NCBI GenBank assembly: GCA_001510575.1
Contig: LNGK01000005.1
Coordinates: 3,348,574 to 3,412,573 of the forward strand
DNA length: 64,000 bases
DNA from: Knoxdaviesia capensis
Taxonomy: Eukaryota > Ascomycota > Sordariomycetes > Microascales > Gondwanamycetaceae
Direction: 5' to 3'
The notes below the pieces were generated by a model. That model saw only the letters and a list, made by a program, of their open reading frames with translations. It was not told the origin of the DNA and ran no database searches. The position numbers were made by a program, and so were the translations under genes. This document shows, piece after piece, positions 47,301-58,667 of the stretch; the stretch's first letter is position 1, and each line of letters opens with the position of its first letter.

Positions 47301-48274
47301 AGCTCGTGATCAACTACGATGCGCCGAACCACTTGGAGGACTACGTGCACCGCGCCGGTCGCACCGGTCGCGCCGGCAACAAGGGGACAGCGGTGACTTT
47401 CGTCACGGAGGACCAGGAGGGCTCGGCAGCGGCGATCGCGCGCGCGATGGAGCAGAGCGGCCAGCCGGTGCCGGAAGAGCTGGACAAGCTGCGCAAGGCG
47501 CACCGCGCCAAAGTCAAGGACGGCAAGGCGAAGGATGTCGGCGGGTTCGGCGGAAAGGGCCTGGACCGGCTGGATGCGGAGCGCGAAGCGGCGCGCGTGC
47601 GCGAGCGCAAGACGCACAAGGCCGAGGGCGACGACGACGATGACAAGGACGACGATAAGGACAAGAAGAAGCCCAAGGCCGCGGCGGCGCCGGACCGGCC
47701 GGTGGCGTCGGCCATCATGTCGCGCGATGCAGCGCGCGCGGAGAGCGAGGCCGCCAAGAACGCCGCCGGCGGAGCCGGCGCCGGGGCGTCTGCCTCCGGG
47801 GCGTCCGCAGGCGCCGACGCAGCCGGCGGCGACGCCAGCAAAACCCCGCTCGACAAGGTCACGTCGGCGATCAGCGCGATCAACAGCCGGCTGGGCCGCT
47901 CCGGCCAGCTGCGCACGGGGCAGCCGATCGACAACAAGGGGCCCGACGCCGGCGCGTTCCACGCCACGCTGGAAATCAACGACTTCCCGCAGAAGGCGCG
48001 GTGGGCGGTGACCAACCGCACCAACGTGGCCAAGATCATCGAGGCGTCGGGCACGTCGATCACCACCAAGGGCAGCTTCTACCAGGCGCCGCGCGTGCCG
48101 GCGGCCGGCGAGGACCCCAAGCTGTACATCCTGGTCGAGGGCGACTCGGAGATGTCGGTCGCCAGCGCGATGAACGAGCTCGAGCGGCTGTTGGGCGAGG
48201 GCACCCGCGCGGCGGAGGACGCGGCCGCCCGGGCGCCGCGGTCGTCGGTTATATCACGGTACACTGTTTCGTAG
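44326..48274 (+). CDS. PRP5: Pre-mRNA-splicing DEAD-box helicase Prp5
   Basis: Exons 44326-44892 and 45017-48274 give 1274 aa. Prp5 is the ATPase that lets U2 snRNP engage the branch site and proofreads that pairing. The first ~190 residues are dominated by Arg-Asp and Arg-Ser dipeptides, as in human DDX46. The core holds the Q motif (FKKPTPIQMQ), motif I AKTGSGKT (Lys681), PTRELA, TPGR, DEAD (Asp788), SAT and ATSVAARGLDVK, with YVHRAGRTGRAG as motif VI. The C-terminal region NRTNVAKIIEASGTSITTKG is the domain that follows the helicase core in Prp5/DDX46. An Asp-rich patch separates it from the core. The intron is 124 bases with a long poly-T tract before a TATAG acceptor. Confidence 0.95.
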
Positions 48275-49835
48275 AAGCGGTAGTAAGATTGCAGTGTTCC
48301 TTTTTCTTTTTTTTTTTCTTCTTTCTTTTTGTCTTATGTTTCCTTATATCTGGAGGGAGTTTCTTTGCTTTTTTCAGGAAAAGGTTCGCATGGTGGTATG
48401 GTTTTCCGAACGGGTGATTCTTGACTTGATGGTATCCAGATTGTGTGTGCTTCAGACCACCAGTTAGCCTGAACAGCAGGTCCCAGAGAAAGAATTAAAA
48501 ACAAAAACAGTATATGCTCGCTCGGTTTGGTGATGATGCCATTGCGTTAGGGTTAAACTCAGGGCTGTGCCTTCCCTCGCTCAACGGTCTTCCACGTGAG
48601 TGAGCCTCCATCCGGCTTACAACGGCTGGCGCCGGCCCGGTTGAGAGCCCCTTCCCCCCATGTTGCTCCGTCCGTAGCCGGGCCCCTCTGCCGAGTCCGA
48701 TTCCCATTATGCGCGGGATGTACCGTGGCCCAGAACCCGCATATATCACGAACAGCGAAGAATACAGCAAAAGCTAGCAAAGATTGGATGAGCTATCAAG
48801 GAAACTGGTCTATATCCTCTACGACTTATACCGGGCAAGGATATGCTGCCCGGGTTCCGAGACAGATCTACAAACGCCTCCCGACGATCCTCAGTTCTGG
48901 TGAGGGGAACCACACCGTTGGTTTAGCTGGGTCTATCATTCACGGTCATGGTAGCTTGTAATCGTAGTAAGTATTGAATCTGTAAAGCTCAGGCTCTAGA
49001 GCAAACTATCAACGCAAAAGAAATGACAACAAACATCCTGTCTCTCCGGCACGTAGTATTCATAGCCCGGGCTTCGGAGCATTCAAGCTGGAAAACAAAA
49101 TTCGTTCAGATTGCAGTCAGTCTACCCTCTCTACGTTTAACTAACTAGCTACCTTCACAAAGTCCCCCCATATTTCTTCTTCCTTGAGTATCCCGGATGG
49201 ACATCGGGATCATTAGAACATTAAAAAGCAACGTCAGAAAACAAAACCACGAAATGAAATGAAATGCCCAGAGACATGGAAATAAGCGTCATTGAGCAAG
49301 GAACACACGAGAGACACACGAAGAAATGGCACATGCAGAGAGAGAGAGAGAGTCGTGAATGAAGAAAAAATGATTTGAAAGGAAAGAAAAAAAGGAGGAA
49401 TGAAAGAAAAAGAACAGGATATGAAGATGTCTGCACGAGAAAGAAAAACACAAAAAAAATAGGCATTCCCCCCCAAGGAGAAGCGCACAACTATCTATCT
49501 AGTGTGAGAGAATCCTTTTCCTCAGTAAAAATGCCCTTTACAAAAGACGCCCAGAACAGCAAAAGTAAAAACAAAAAAAAAGAGGACCAGGAGAGGGGGG
49601 AAGAAAAGAGACAGAGAGAGACAGGATGCAGAAGAAGAAAAAAAAGTCATTAAAGAAATATCAAGAGGATTAAAAAAGAGAGACGATAAACCAACTACTT
49701 TTGAACCCCTTAATTTCTTTCTTGCGTGCTTCTTTTTATTTCTTTCTCGTCAGAAAAGATCCCTTGATTTTTTTTGGTTGATTGTTTTCGTTGTTGTTCG
49801 TAATTCCGTTGTGAACTTTTCTTCGTCAAGGTCGT
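48275..49835. other. Convergent 3' intergenic region (1.6 kb)
   Basis: Between the PRP5 stop and the eIF4A stop. T-rich after PRP5, A/G-rich before eIF4A (the complement of its T/C-rich 3' UTR). Contains TTAGGGTT near 48547. No gene supported. Confidence 0.45.
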
Positions 49836-51684
49836 TTAGATGAGATCAGCAACGTTCATCGGCATCTCCTCAATCTGGGTGCTGTAGAACTGCTCAATCT
49901 CACGCATCATGCGCACATCATCGGCGGTGACAAAGTTGATGGCAACACCCTTGCGACCGAAACGACCACCACGACCGATACGATGGATGTAGTTCTCGCG
50001 GTTGGCGGGCAGATCGTAGTTGATGACCAGCGACACCTGCTGGACATCGATACCACGGGCCAGCAGATCGGTGGCAATCAGCACACGCGACGAGCCGGAG
50101 CGGAACTCCTTCATGATAAGATCACGCTGGGCCTGGTCCATGTCACCGTGCATGGCCGAGACGGTGAAGTCACGGGCAGTCAGCTTGTCGGTGAGCCAGT
50201 CGACCTTTCTGCGGGTGTTGCAGAAGATGACGGCCTGGGTGATGGTGACAGTCTCGTACAGATCCGAAAGGGTGTCGAGCTTCCACTCCTCCTTCTCAAC
50301 GGCAATGTAGAACTGCTTGATACCCTCCAGAGTAAGCTCGTCCTTCTTGACGAGAATACGGACGGGGTCACGCATGAACTTGGTGGTGACCTCAAGGACG
50401 TCCTGGGGCATGGTAGCCGAGAGCAGGACAACCTGGGTCGACTGGGGGAGGAGCTGGAAGATGTCGTAGATTTGCTCGGTGAAACCACGCTATACGAGGA
50501 GGGGGGAAGGTTAGTCGGGCGCAAGAAACAAAAGACAACCGCGCAAGGAAAGAGAGGAAAGCTTACCGAAAGCATCTCATCGGCCTCGTCGAGGATGAAC
50601 ATCTTCATGCCGTCGGTCTTCAGGAAGCGGCGCTGGATCATGTCCTGGACACGACCGGGGGTTCCGACAACGACCTGGGGGCCGTCCTGAAGAGCCTTCA
50701 TGTCATCGCGGACAGAGGTACCACCAATGCAGGCGTGACACTCGATGTTAAGGAAGTCACCAATCGCAATGACGACCTTCTGGATCTGCTGGGCCAGCTC
50801 ACGGGTGGGAGCAAGGACGAGAGCCTGGCACTGCTTGACGCTGGGGTCAATCTTCTGGAGAAGCGAGACGGAGAAGGTGGCAGTCTTTCCGGTACCAGAC
50901 TGGGCCTGGGCGATAACGTCGTGGCCTGGAGAGAGAAGGCAACATCGTAGAGAGTTAGCACCGCAAACCAGAAAAAAATCAAGCGCAAACAAAAAAAGCA
51001 AGCAGATGATTCATGGAAGGGGATGTGGAAGGGGATGTGTTGAGGAGTGAGTACATAAGCAGCCACCGAAAGACCAGAGCATTTACAGATGTGAACACTT
51101 TGGCGCAGGTGCCGGATATGCAAAGCACAGATGCAGAAAATTATCAGGGAAAAAGGGGGTCAGTAGGAGTTGTAACATACCCTTGACGACGGGGAGAATG
51201 GCGCGCTGCTGAATAGAAGACGGGCGCTCGAAACCATAGGCGTAGATTCCTGAATGAAGAGAAAAGAGAGCCATTAGAGTCAGAAATTCATCGAGGGTGT
51301 GTATGTATTGTCAGAAGCCATGATGAATTTATGCATCATAGACAGCGACAGATCATTCATCTAGGGAGTGACATGGTACATACCACGAAGAAGATCGGGC
51401 TTCAGGCCCATGTCATCAAAGGAATCAACGGTCTCATCGTAGTTAGACTCGATCTGTCCTATATTGATAGAAGAGAGGATGGAAGTTAGCGATCAAGGCC
51501 TTCTCATTATCGACTGAAGGACTGGCTGGATGCAAAAAATGAAGCCTTCATGATGCGGGGCAAAGAAGAGGTGAGGGATGAAGATAGCTGCCTAGCACAG
51601 CCCGGCCTCTCCCACTCCTGTCATCGCGGAAACAGCTTATCACTTACCCTCGGGGACATCCTCGAGGCCCTGAGCAGTAGCCAT
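49836..51684 (-). CDS. TIF1: Translation initiation factor eIF4A (DEAD-box RNA helicase)
   Basis: Exons 51684-51648, 51458-51384, 51249-51181, 50925-50567 and 50489-49836 give 397 aa, the usual eIF4A length. It unwinds mRNA 5' leaders as part of eIF4F. Visible elements are MATAQGLEDVPE, GIYAYGFERPSSIQQRA (Q motif), AQSGTGKT, PTRELAQQ, GTPGR, DEADEML, then after the last splice RGFTEQIYDIFQ, SAT, the AVIFCNTRR region, ATDLLARGIDVQQ and HRIGRGGRFGRKG. It ends EMPMNVADLI. The 255-base third intron falls just before HDVIAQAQSGTGKT. Codon use is strongly C-ending, as expected for a highly expressed gene. Confidence 0.97.
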
Positions 51685-52617
51685 GATTGCGGATGAAAGT
51701 AAGTGAAAAGTTTCCTGGTCTCAAGCTCTGCTTGGACAAGGAAACAATGTGAAGAAAGTGGTGGTGGGGGTTTGAAAAGAGTAGAAAAAAAACTTCGCAG
51801 CCGCACTTCTGGTGCAACGAAGGAGGAAAAGAAAAGTGGTGAGGGGTGGAGTTGGAAGGAGGAAAAAACCAGTGGAAATGGGAAGAGAAGAAATTCCAGA
51901 TTCCAGTTCTCTTATATAGAAATAAATAAGAGAGACCTTTTTAATAAGGATTTGTTGGTTGCTGTTTGTTTTGTTGCGTAGGAAGATTGTCCTGAGGAGA
52001 ATTCAAAGGGAAAAAATGGAGGGGGGAGATTTTTTTATCATCCCAAAACCAAAATCAAATCAGAGGGGTCCCCATATTAACAGAAAAATCAAGTAAAAAA
52101 ATTCAGAAGGCAAAAAAAACCAGATGCAGAGAGCCCCTCGGTTTAGGAGCCCCACATATCTGTCATCTGGCCAATCATAATGCTTGCCCCCAATTCTTTC
52201 CCAATTTTTGATTTTTCTTCCTTAGGGCACAGCTCGGCTCTGATTGGCCGGATTGGCCAGGGTGGAATTGAATTTTTTTGTGCTATTTGCAACCGCGTAG
52301 GAAAATACGGGATGTACCTTTCCTAGTGAGATATGTGAACGTTGTACATGAGGGGCCCTTTATCTTCTTTCCACATGCAGAAGTGGGCTGGTTGTGAAGC
52401 TATCACCACATCCTTTATTTCTAACTTGTTAATGTACTATATTCTAGAAATCGATAGAAGTTCATTTGGGTTGGGTAGCAGTTTTTTTCTTATACTTCTT
52501 TTTCTTTTTGTTAAAGTGTTACTATCTCTAAGTTTCTTGAAAGGCTCACCACTCTCGAGATTTAAAGCGTTTTCTCTTTATACCCTCCAGTTCGTCCATA
52601 TCACACCACTTGCCGTC
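51685..52617. promoter_or_regulatory. Bidirectional promoter region of eIF4A and the JmjC gene
   Basis: 933 bases between divergent start codons. The eIF4A side is G/A-rich on the plus strand (a pyrimidine-rich leader for eIF4A), with TATATAG near 51913. Two ATTGGC/CCAAT-like boxes occur (near 52170 and 52240-52255). Confidence 0.5.
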
Positions 52618-54338
52618 ATGAAGGTTGAAACCCTAATCTCCAACATGGAGCTGGACTCTCCTCCGGCCATTTCTCCAACCAACTCTCCCCCCGCCACCGT
52701 ATCATCAGTCTCTCAGCAACAGAATGGCAGCTCTTTGGTCCCAGCCACGCATCCCGCGTCTATCCGCGCGATTCCTACCCATCCTCTCGGCCTGAAACCC
52801 TTAGGCAACAAGTTCCTCTCCAGTGGCCAATCTTCACGGGAGTTGATGGGAACGTTCCAGTTCCTTCCAGATGAAGCTTTGGTGCTCCTTCTAGAGTATC
52901 TCGACCAGGACTCACTGCGTATCCTTGGCTCGACATGTCGGTTCTTATATGCTGCAGCCCGGTCAGATGACCTCTGGAAGGCGTTGTTTCTAGAGTATGC
53001 CACCACCCACAATCCCATGTCAGATACTTAGGTTTAGACATTGTGTTCCCGTCTCTTCGTTTCTTGGCCTCTTGGTGTCTCCGAACACGGCTTGCTAACA
53101 GCACCACCACCGGGAAACTCAGATCGCATCTGGCAAGCCAATCTGTCATATCGTGGCGTGGATCATGGCGGTCCACCCTCCTCGGCCTCGATCCGGCCCG
53201 GTCCCCGTCTGTCGACTGCAGTCATGTGTTCTCGGACGTGTTCCATCGGCCGTTCGTCTGTAGCTACGTCGACCTCTCCCGGTTCACGACCAACATCCCC
53301 CCACAGAACCAGATCAGCCGCATGGCCACCCTCTCCTACGACGACTTCGCCGCCAACTGGGCCGAGCGGCCGTTTGTCCTCACCGAGTGCATCCAGTCGT
53401 GGGAGGCCACGCGATCGTGGTCGATCGACTGGTTCAGCAAGACCTACCCGGACGTTTCGTTTCGCGCCGAGGCTGTTGACTGGACGTTCGCCTCGTACGC
53501 GGCTTACATGAACAACACCCACGACGAGAGTCCGCTGTACCTGTTCGACCGCAAGTTCGCCGAGAAGATGCAGATCACCGTTGGCGACAGCGCCGACGCT
53601 TCATACAGCCGGCCGGAGTGTTTCGGACCCGACCTCTTCGAGGTGCTGCAGGCCGACCGCCCGGCCCACCGATGGCTGATCATCGGGCCCGAGCGCAGCG
53701 GGTCGACGTTCCACAAGGACCCCAACGGCACCAGCGCGTGGAACGCCGTCATCCAGGGCGCGAAGTACTGGATCATGTTCCCGCCCAATGCCGACGTGCC
53801 GGGCGTGTACGTGTCGAAGGACAGCAGCGAGGTGACCAGCCCGCTGAGCATCGCCGAGTGGCTACTGGAGTTCCACGCGGAGGCCCGCCGGCTCCCGCAG
53901 TGCATCGAGGGCGTGTGCCAGGCCGGCGAGATCCTGCACGTGCCGAGCGGTTGGTGGCACCTGGTCGTCAACATCGAGCCCGGGATTGCGCTCACCCAGA
54001 ACTTTGTGCCGCTGACTCCGTCGCTCCACCATCTGACCGAGGTGCTGTGCTTCCTGCGCGACAAGGCCGACCAGGTATCTGGGTTCAAGGATGCCGTCGG
54101 GAACCCGTTCGAGCTGTTTGTGCAGCGACTGCGCGCAGAATACCCGGACGCCCTTGACGCTGCGCTTGAACTAGCAGATAAAAGGGCCGCGGGGAAGAAG
54201 CGCAAGTGGGATGCCGTGGTCGGGGCGGATGAGAAGGACGACAAGTCCAAAGAGCGCGGGGGCTTCAGCTTTGGGTTTGGGTTTGACGAGGACGACGATG
54301 AAGATGAAGAGGGTGATGATAACGCCAAGGATAAATGA
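52618..54338 (+). CDS. F-box and JmjC-domain protein (2-oxoglutarate dioxygenase)
   Basis: Exons 52618-52994 and 53123-54338 give 530 aa. An F-box lies at about 78-126 (FQFLPDEALVLLLEYL, LRILGSTCRFLYAAA, LWKALFLE). After the junction comes SWRGSWRSTLLGL, common in JMJD6-related proteins. The JmjC fold has iron ligands His323 and Asp325 in STFHKDP and distal His398 in EILHVPSGWWH, with KYWIMFPP downstream of the first pair. An acidic tail closes the protein. It belongs to the JMJD6-like, S. pombe jmj4-like group: Fe(II)/2-oxoglutarate hydroxylases or demethylases. Coupling to an F-box suggests SCF association; the substrate is unknown. The Met at 52645 is an alternative start. Confidence 0.92.
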
Positions 54339-56086
54339 TCTAGTGCTGTAGATGTAGTCATAATGAGACACGCTTCACGATATTGAAAGATATACACTCG
54401 CGTGTTAGGGTTAGGGCCGGTTTGGTGTTTCAGCGACGCAGATGAGGCTTAACTGCGTAACAGGTGCTCAGCCAGTCTCCGGCAGTAGAACGGTCCTTTT
54501 CTGGTGTTTCAAGGCGTCCAAGATGCGCTGGAGGGTGTGCAGACGTCACTCTGCATAAGTTAGTGGCGCGTCTGCCTGCGATCGGAGGGAGGAATGGTCT
54601 TTGGGTCGGCGACTTGGGTAATGCCGACTTGATCGAAGCGTGAAGATATAGGATTTGAAATCCGCCTCAACCCCAGGTCCTATTTCTCCTAGAGGCACTG
54701 CTTGAAAGACGAGACCTCATGATAGGATTATCAGATTAGGGTTAGAGCTGATCGCATAGCCACGGCGCGCGCGGGTTACCAGGTCTGGATGAAAGTCCTG
54801 GGTGTTTTCGTGAAGCAGGACAACTACGGCAAAACCAGAACCCCAACCAACCCTAGGTTTGAGGTTACCTCCGCCACACCTTTGAATCGAAGTTCAGCTT
54901 TTGTATCGCCAAATTTTTCTAAATGCCCATATGGCTCCCATTTCTGTCCAATGCAGGGAATCTCCCAATGCAGTGAAGAGATTCCCGGCCAGATCAGGAG
55001 AGATCCCACCTTTTCTGAAAATCAATGGAGCCTATGTAAAAAAAAAAGGAAAAAAAAAAGGCCCCAAAAACCACTACCCCATATAAGCTCCCTTAGAGGC
55101 TTAAGCTGTTCTAATCTAGATCCTATAGACAAAGAGAAATCATAATAACAAAGCCCCTGATATCACCATCACGGCTTCCGGCCATTCAGGACTAGACAAA
55201 GCCGCCGAAACAATCGCATCATCTCACAAAATAGAAACATCACCACCCTTATTATGCAAGGTCTTGAAACACAGTCACATAATGGATATTTATTCGGGAA
55301 TCAGGAAATTAGCTAAGCAATAGAGATCAGAGATCCTTATAGGGTCAGCATAGGCTTAGGGCTGCTATAAGAGGCTGCTATAGAGGAGTCTATACCCCTA
55401 AAGTTAGGTCTATTCCATTATAAATCCCGCCTAGACCAATTCTGCTCCTTCCTGCTCTATAATTTGCCATCCTCCTTCTAGAATGCCTCCTTAAACCTTA
55501 ATCTCAGCTCCTTATCTCCAGATTTCCTTTCTCCCCCATTTCTTTTCCAGAGCTCTCCTACGAACTGCGTTTTGTCTCTCCTTTGTTTACTATTCTAGCT
55601 TCTTCGATTCGTGTTCAGGGGGATTATTCTTCCTTTTTTTGATTCTTGAATTTTTTTGGCCTGTTTCTTGATATATCATTTCCCCTCTTGCTTTATTTAT
55701 ATTCGTGTGTGTGCTTTTTTGGGGCTGGTAGCATTACTCTCCTAACGTCTCCTTTTTTGTGTTCCCCTCCTCATCACTAATCTTTTCGTTCTCCTCTCTC
55801 TCTCTCTGAATCTTGACATCCAACATCTCCAACGTTGAGTCCGTCCCGGCCAATCGGCATCGACCGTTGCTATCGCTAATCTCTCCGGGAGGTTCTTCCG
55901 ACTGGGCCGTCCGGAATTTCCGCGCCTCTTCGCCGATCGAGCGAAGGTCAAAAACACCGCTCCCCCGCCTTTCCGACTCTCTCGGCTTGCGTTGCAAAGT
56001 TCTGGAACCTTAAATTTCCGGCATCACAACCCCTCCTCAAAAAAGCAAAGTCCGCTCCTCGACTCGACGACACAAGGCCCTCCGCC
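54339..56086. other. Intergenic region (1.75 kb) with a CpG-poor AT-rich core
   Basis: Contains a double TTAGGG near 54404, TTAGGGTT near 54735 and a CpG-poor segment at about 55081-55560. The last ~500 bases are C/T-rich, likely the leader of the next gene. No gene supported. Confidence 0.5.
55081..55560. other. CpG-depleted segment, possible RIP-mutated remnant
   Basis: By my count there are 7 CpG in 480 bases, and only 2 in the last 300, with many TA steps (for example TATAAGAGGCTGCTATAGAGG). The flanking genes are GC-rich. This is how old repeat-induced-point-mutated sequence looks in ascomycetes, but no element is identifiable. Confidence 0.35.
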
Positions 56087-58667
56087 ATGGTCTCGGACGA
56101 GCACTACGAGCTGTGTCTGCCCATCCTCCGGAATCCCGATCTGGAGGATGAGGAGAAGACCGACAAGATGGAGGAGCTGCTGCGACGCGAGACCAACATG
56201 ACCGGCTCGTCGCTGGAGAACGCCGTGCTCGACGCGCTCTGGCGATACCGCGAGGGCGGCGCGAACTCGGCGTCGCCACCGCCCATACGACAGACAATCC
56301 TGCGCCGCCCGTCGCCGGCCTCGTGGCGCGGCACGCCGACGCCAATGTCCGGGTCGCCGCGGCTCGGCGTCAGCCCGCTTGCGCCGCCGGGCTTCGTGCC
56401 CGCCAACCTCTCGCACCGCAACAAATCGTCGGCGGCCGCGTCGCCGTTCTCGTCGCCGCGGCCGTCGCCCCGGCTCGCGTTCGCAACGCCCGTCATCCCC
56501 CACAGCCCCAGCCTCAACGCGTACGAGTTCGCCACCGATGCCACGCCGTCGCAGGAAACCTTTGGCGACTTCCAGACCGACAATGTCGAGTGGCTGGTCA
56601 ACGACGACGCTGTTAGCGTCACGTCGTCGCTGGGCACGTCCAGCGGGCTCAACGCGGCCGCGCCGGAGTTCGCGTCGATGATCACCACGCAGCAGTCCGA
56701 CATGACCCCCTACGACATGCTCCGGTCGATCCTGGGCCCGACCCGCACCGACGAGGAGATCGAATCGGCCCTGGCTATGCATGGCTACGACCTGAGTGCG
56801 ACCATTGCCGCTATCATGGACGGGCAGCAGGCCACGGCGACCGCGAACAACGCGGCTCTGGACGGGGGTGTGTCCCTGGAGGAGCCCAAGGCCATTCTGG
56901 TCGGCAAGGCAATCACGCCCGATATGCGACCGACCACGCCGGTGAACCAGAGATCCGGAATCATCTGCAAGTTTTTCCTGTCCACTGGCCAGTGCTTGCG
57001 AGCTGATTGCCGGTTTAGCCACGATCTGAGCAACCACCTTTGCAAGTGAGTCTTCTCTATCTCTTTTTTTTTCTTTCTTTTTTTTTTCTTTGCGTCTTTC
57101 TTCTGTTCCGGAAACCCGCAAGCTGACAAAGGCCATTCGCTCCTCAGGTACTGGGTCATGGGCAACTGCCTTGCCGGCGATGTCTGCATCTTTTCTCACG
57201 ACCCCGCGGCTCTAATGACCAGACTCACCGTAGACCCCACTAACACTCCCCCCAGCAAGGGCCAGCCCCAGCACATGCCTCTACAGGACTACTCGTCGTT
57301 CCCGTCTCTCGCACCCGGAACCCCCGACAGCATGGCCAGCGGCTACAGCCACCACCACCTCTCGACCCCGCCGCCGGGCATGAAGTTGTTCTCGGGAACC
57401 GAGAGCCCGCGCAACCGCTCGCGTCCCAGCAGCCGCCACCAGATCAAAGACATGAGCTCCGGCTCGGCACCTGCGCTCGATGACAACGACGCCTTCCCGT
57501 CGCTTGGCGCTGCAGCTGCGTCCAAGCAAGGGAAGAAGCACCACGGCAAACGCGGCGGCCACGGCCACAAGGAGATGCTGCAGCCAAGCTCGCTGGCGGA
57601 TATCGTCAAAATGGCGCCGTCGCCGTCCTTGTCGGGTCGCAGTGACAAAAAGGTTGGCCGCAACGGAGTGGGCTTGACCAGCAAAGTCGGCGAAAACAGC
57701 CCTGCTGCCATGGCGATCCAGGGCCCGAAACATATTCCGTGGTTGGAAACCGGCGAGAGAGCCAACAAGGCGTATCTCAAGTTCCGGCAGGAAGCTATCA
57801 AGCATGGCGGACTGCGAAACAAGTTTCTTCAAAGGTCAGAAGCAGCTCCGGTGCCTTGTGTTCGTTTGTGTATCCGTGTATCCGTGTTTCTGACATTTCT
57901 TATTTCTCATGTTCAGTGCAGCGCAAGCGTGGAACCGTAACGACGCGCGGGCGGCCAAGGCGCTGAGCCTGCGTGGCCAGAGCGAGAACGAGCTGATGAA
58001 GAAGGCGCACCGCGAGGCAGCGCGCGAGCTGTACGAGGAGCGCAACAAGAGCGCGGCGCAGTGCCCGGAGATCTACGTCGACCTGCACGGGCTGCACGCG
58101 GACGAGGCGGTGGAGTACCTGGAGCAGGTGCTCGTGGAGAACGCGCGCGAGGAGCGGCCGGTGTACGCAATCACCGGCACGGGCCACCACAGCAAGAACG
58201 GCAAGGACAAGGTCGGCAAGGCGATCCGCGGGTTTCTGAACGAGTGGCGCTACGCCTACCGCGAGTTCTCGGTGCCGGGCGACCGCAGCAACATGGGCGG
58301 CATCCTCGGCATCGACGCGCGCACGTGGGACAAGTCGCTGACGCGAGAGCTGCCGCCGCCGCAGCCGCACCTGTCGTCGCAGGCGCAGCAGCAGCACAAG
58401 CGCGGCGCGAGCAGCAGCAGCAGCCTGTCGGTGCCGGGCCTGGTGCCGCCGCCGCCGCCCGGCATGGTCTCGGCCGGCAGCCTGACGGGGTCTTCGCGGC
58501 CCGCCACGCCGAACGGCCGTGCGCTGGCGAGTGGCGGCAGCAATAGCAGCGGCAGCAGCAAGGACGAGACGGAGGACATTCTCAGCCAGGGCGTGGAGAT
58601 TGGCGATGGCAAGGTGCGCATGCTCGTTCGGGGGGAAGCGGCGGTGAAGGCGGCCAGACGGACCTGA
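56087..58667 (+). CDS. CUE-like, CCCH zinc finger and Smr-domain protein
   Basis: Exons 56087-57045, 57148-57834 and 57917-58667 give 798 aa. Domain order: an acidic N-terminal helical segment; a Ser/Pro-rich linker; a UBA/CUE-like helix set (TPYDMLRSILGP, DEEIESALAMHGYDLSATI); two CCCH fingers, C-X8-C-X4-C-X3-H and C-X7-C-X5-C-X3-H, the second split by intron 1; a disordered His/Ser region; a DUF1771-type helix (AWNRNDARAAKALSLRGQ); and an Smr domain with VDLHGLHADEAVEYL and ITGTGHHS. Smr with DLHG and TGxGxHS motifs is a nuclease fold; yeast Cue2 and human N4BP2 combine CUE and Smr and act on mRNAs at stalled ribosomes. A role in no-go mRNA decay is inferred. Confidence 0.9.
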
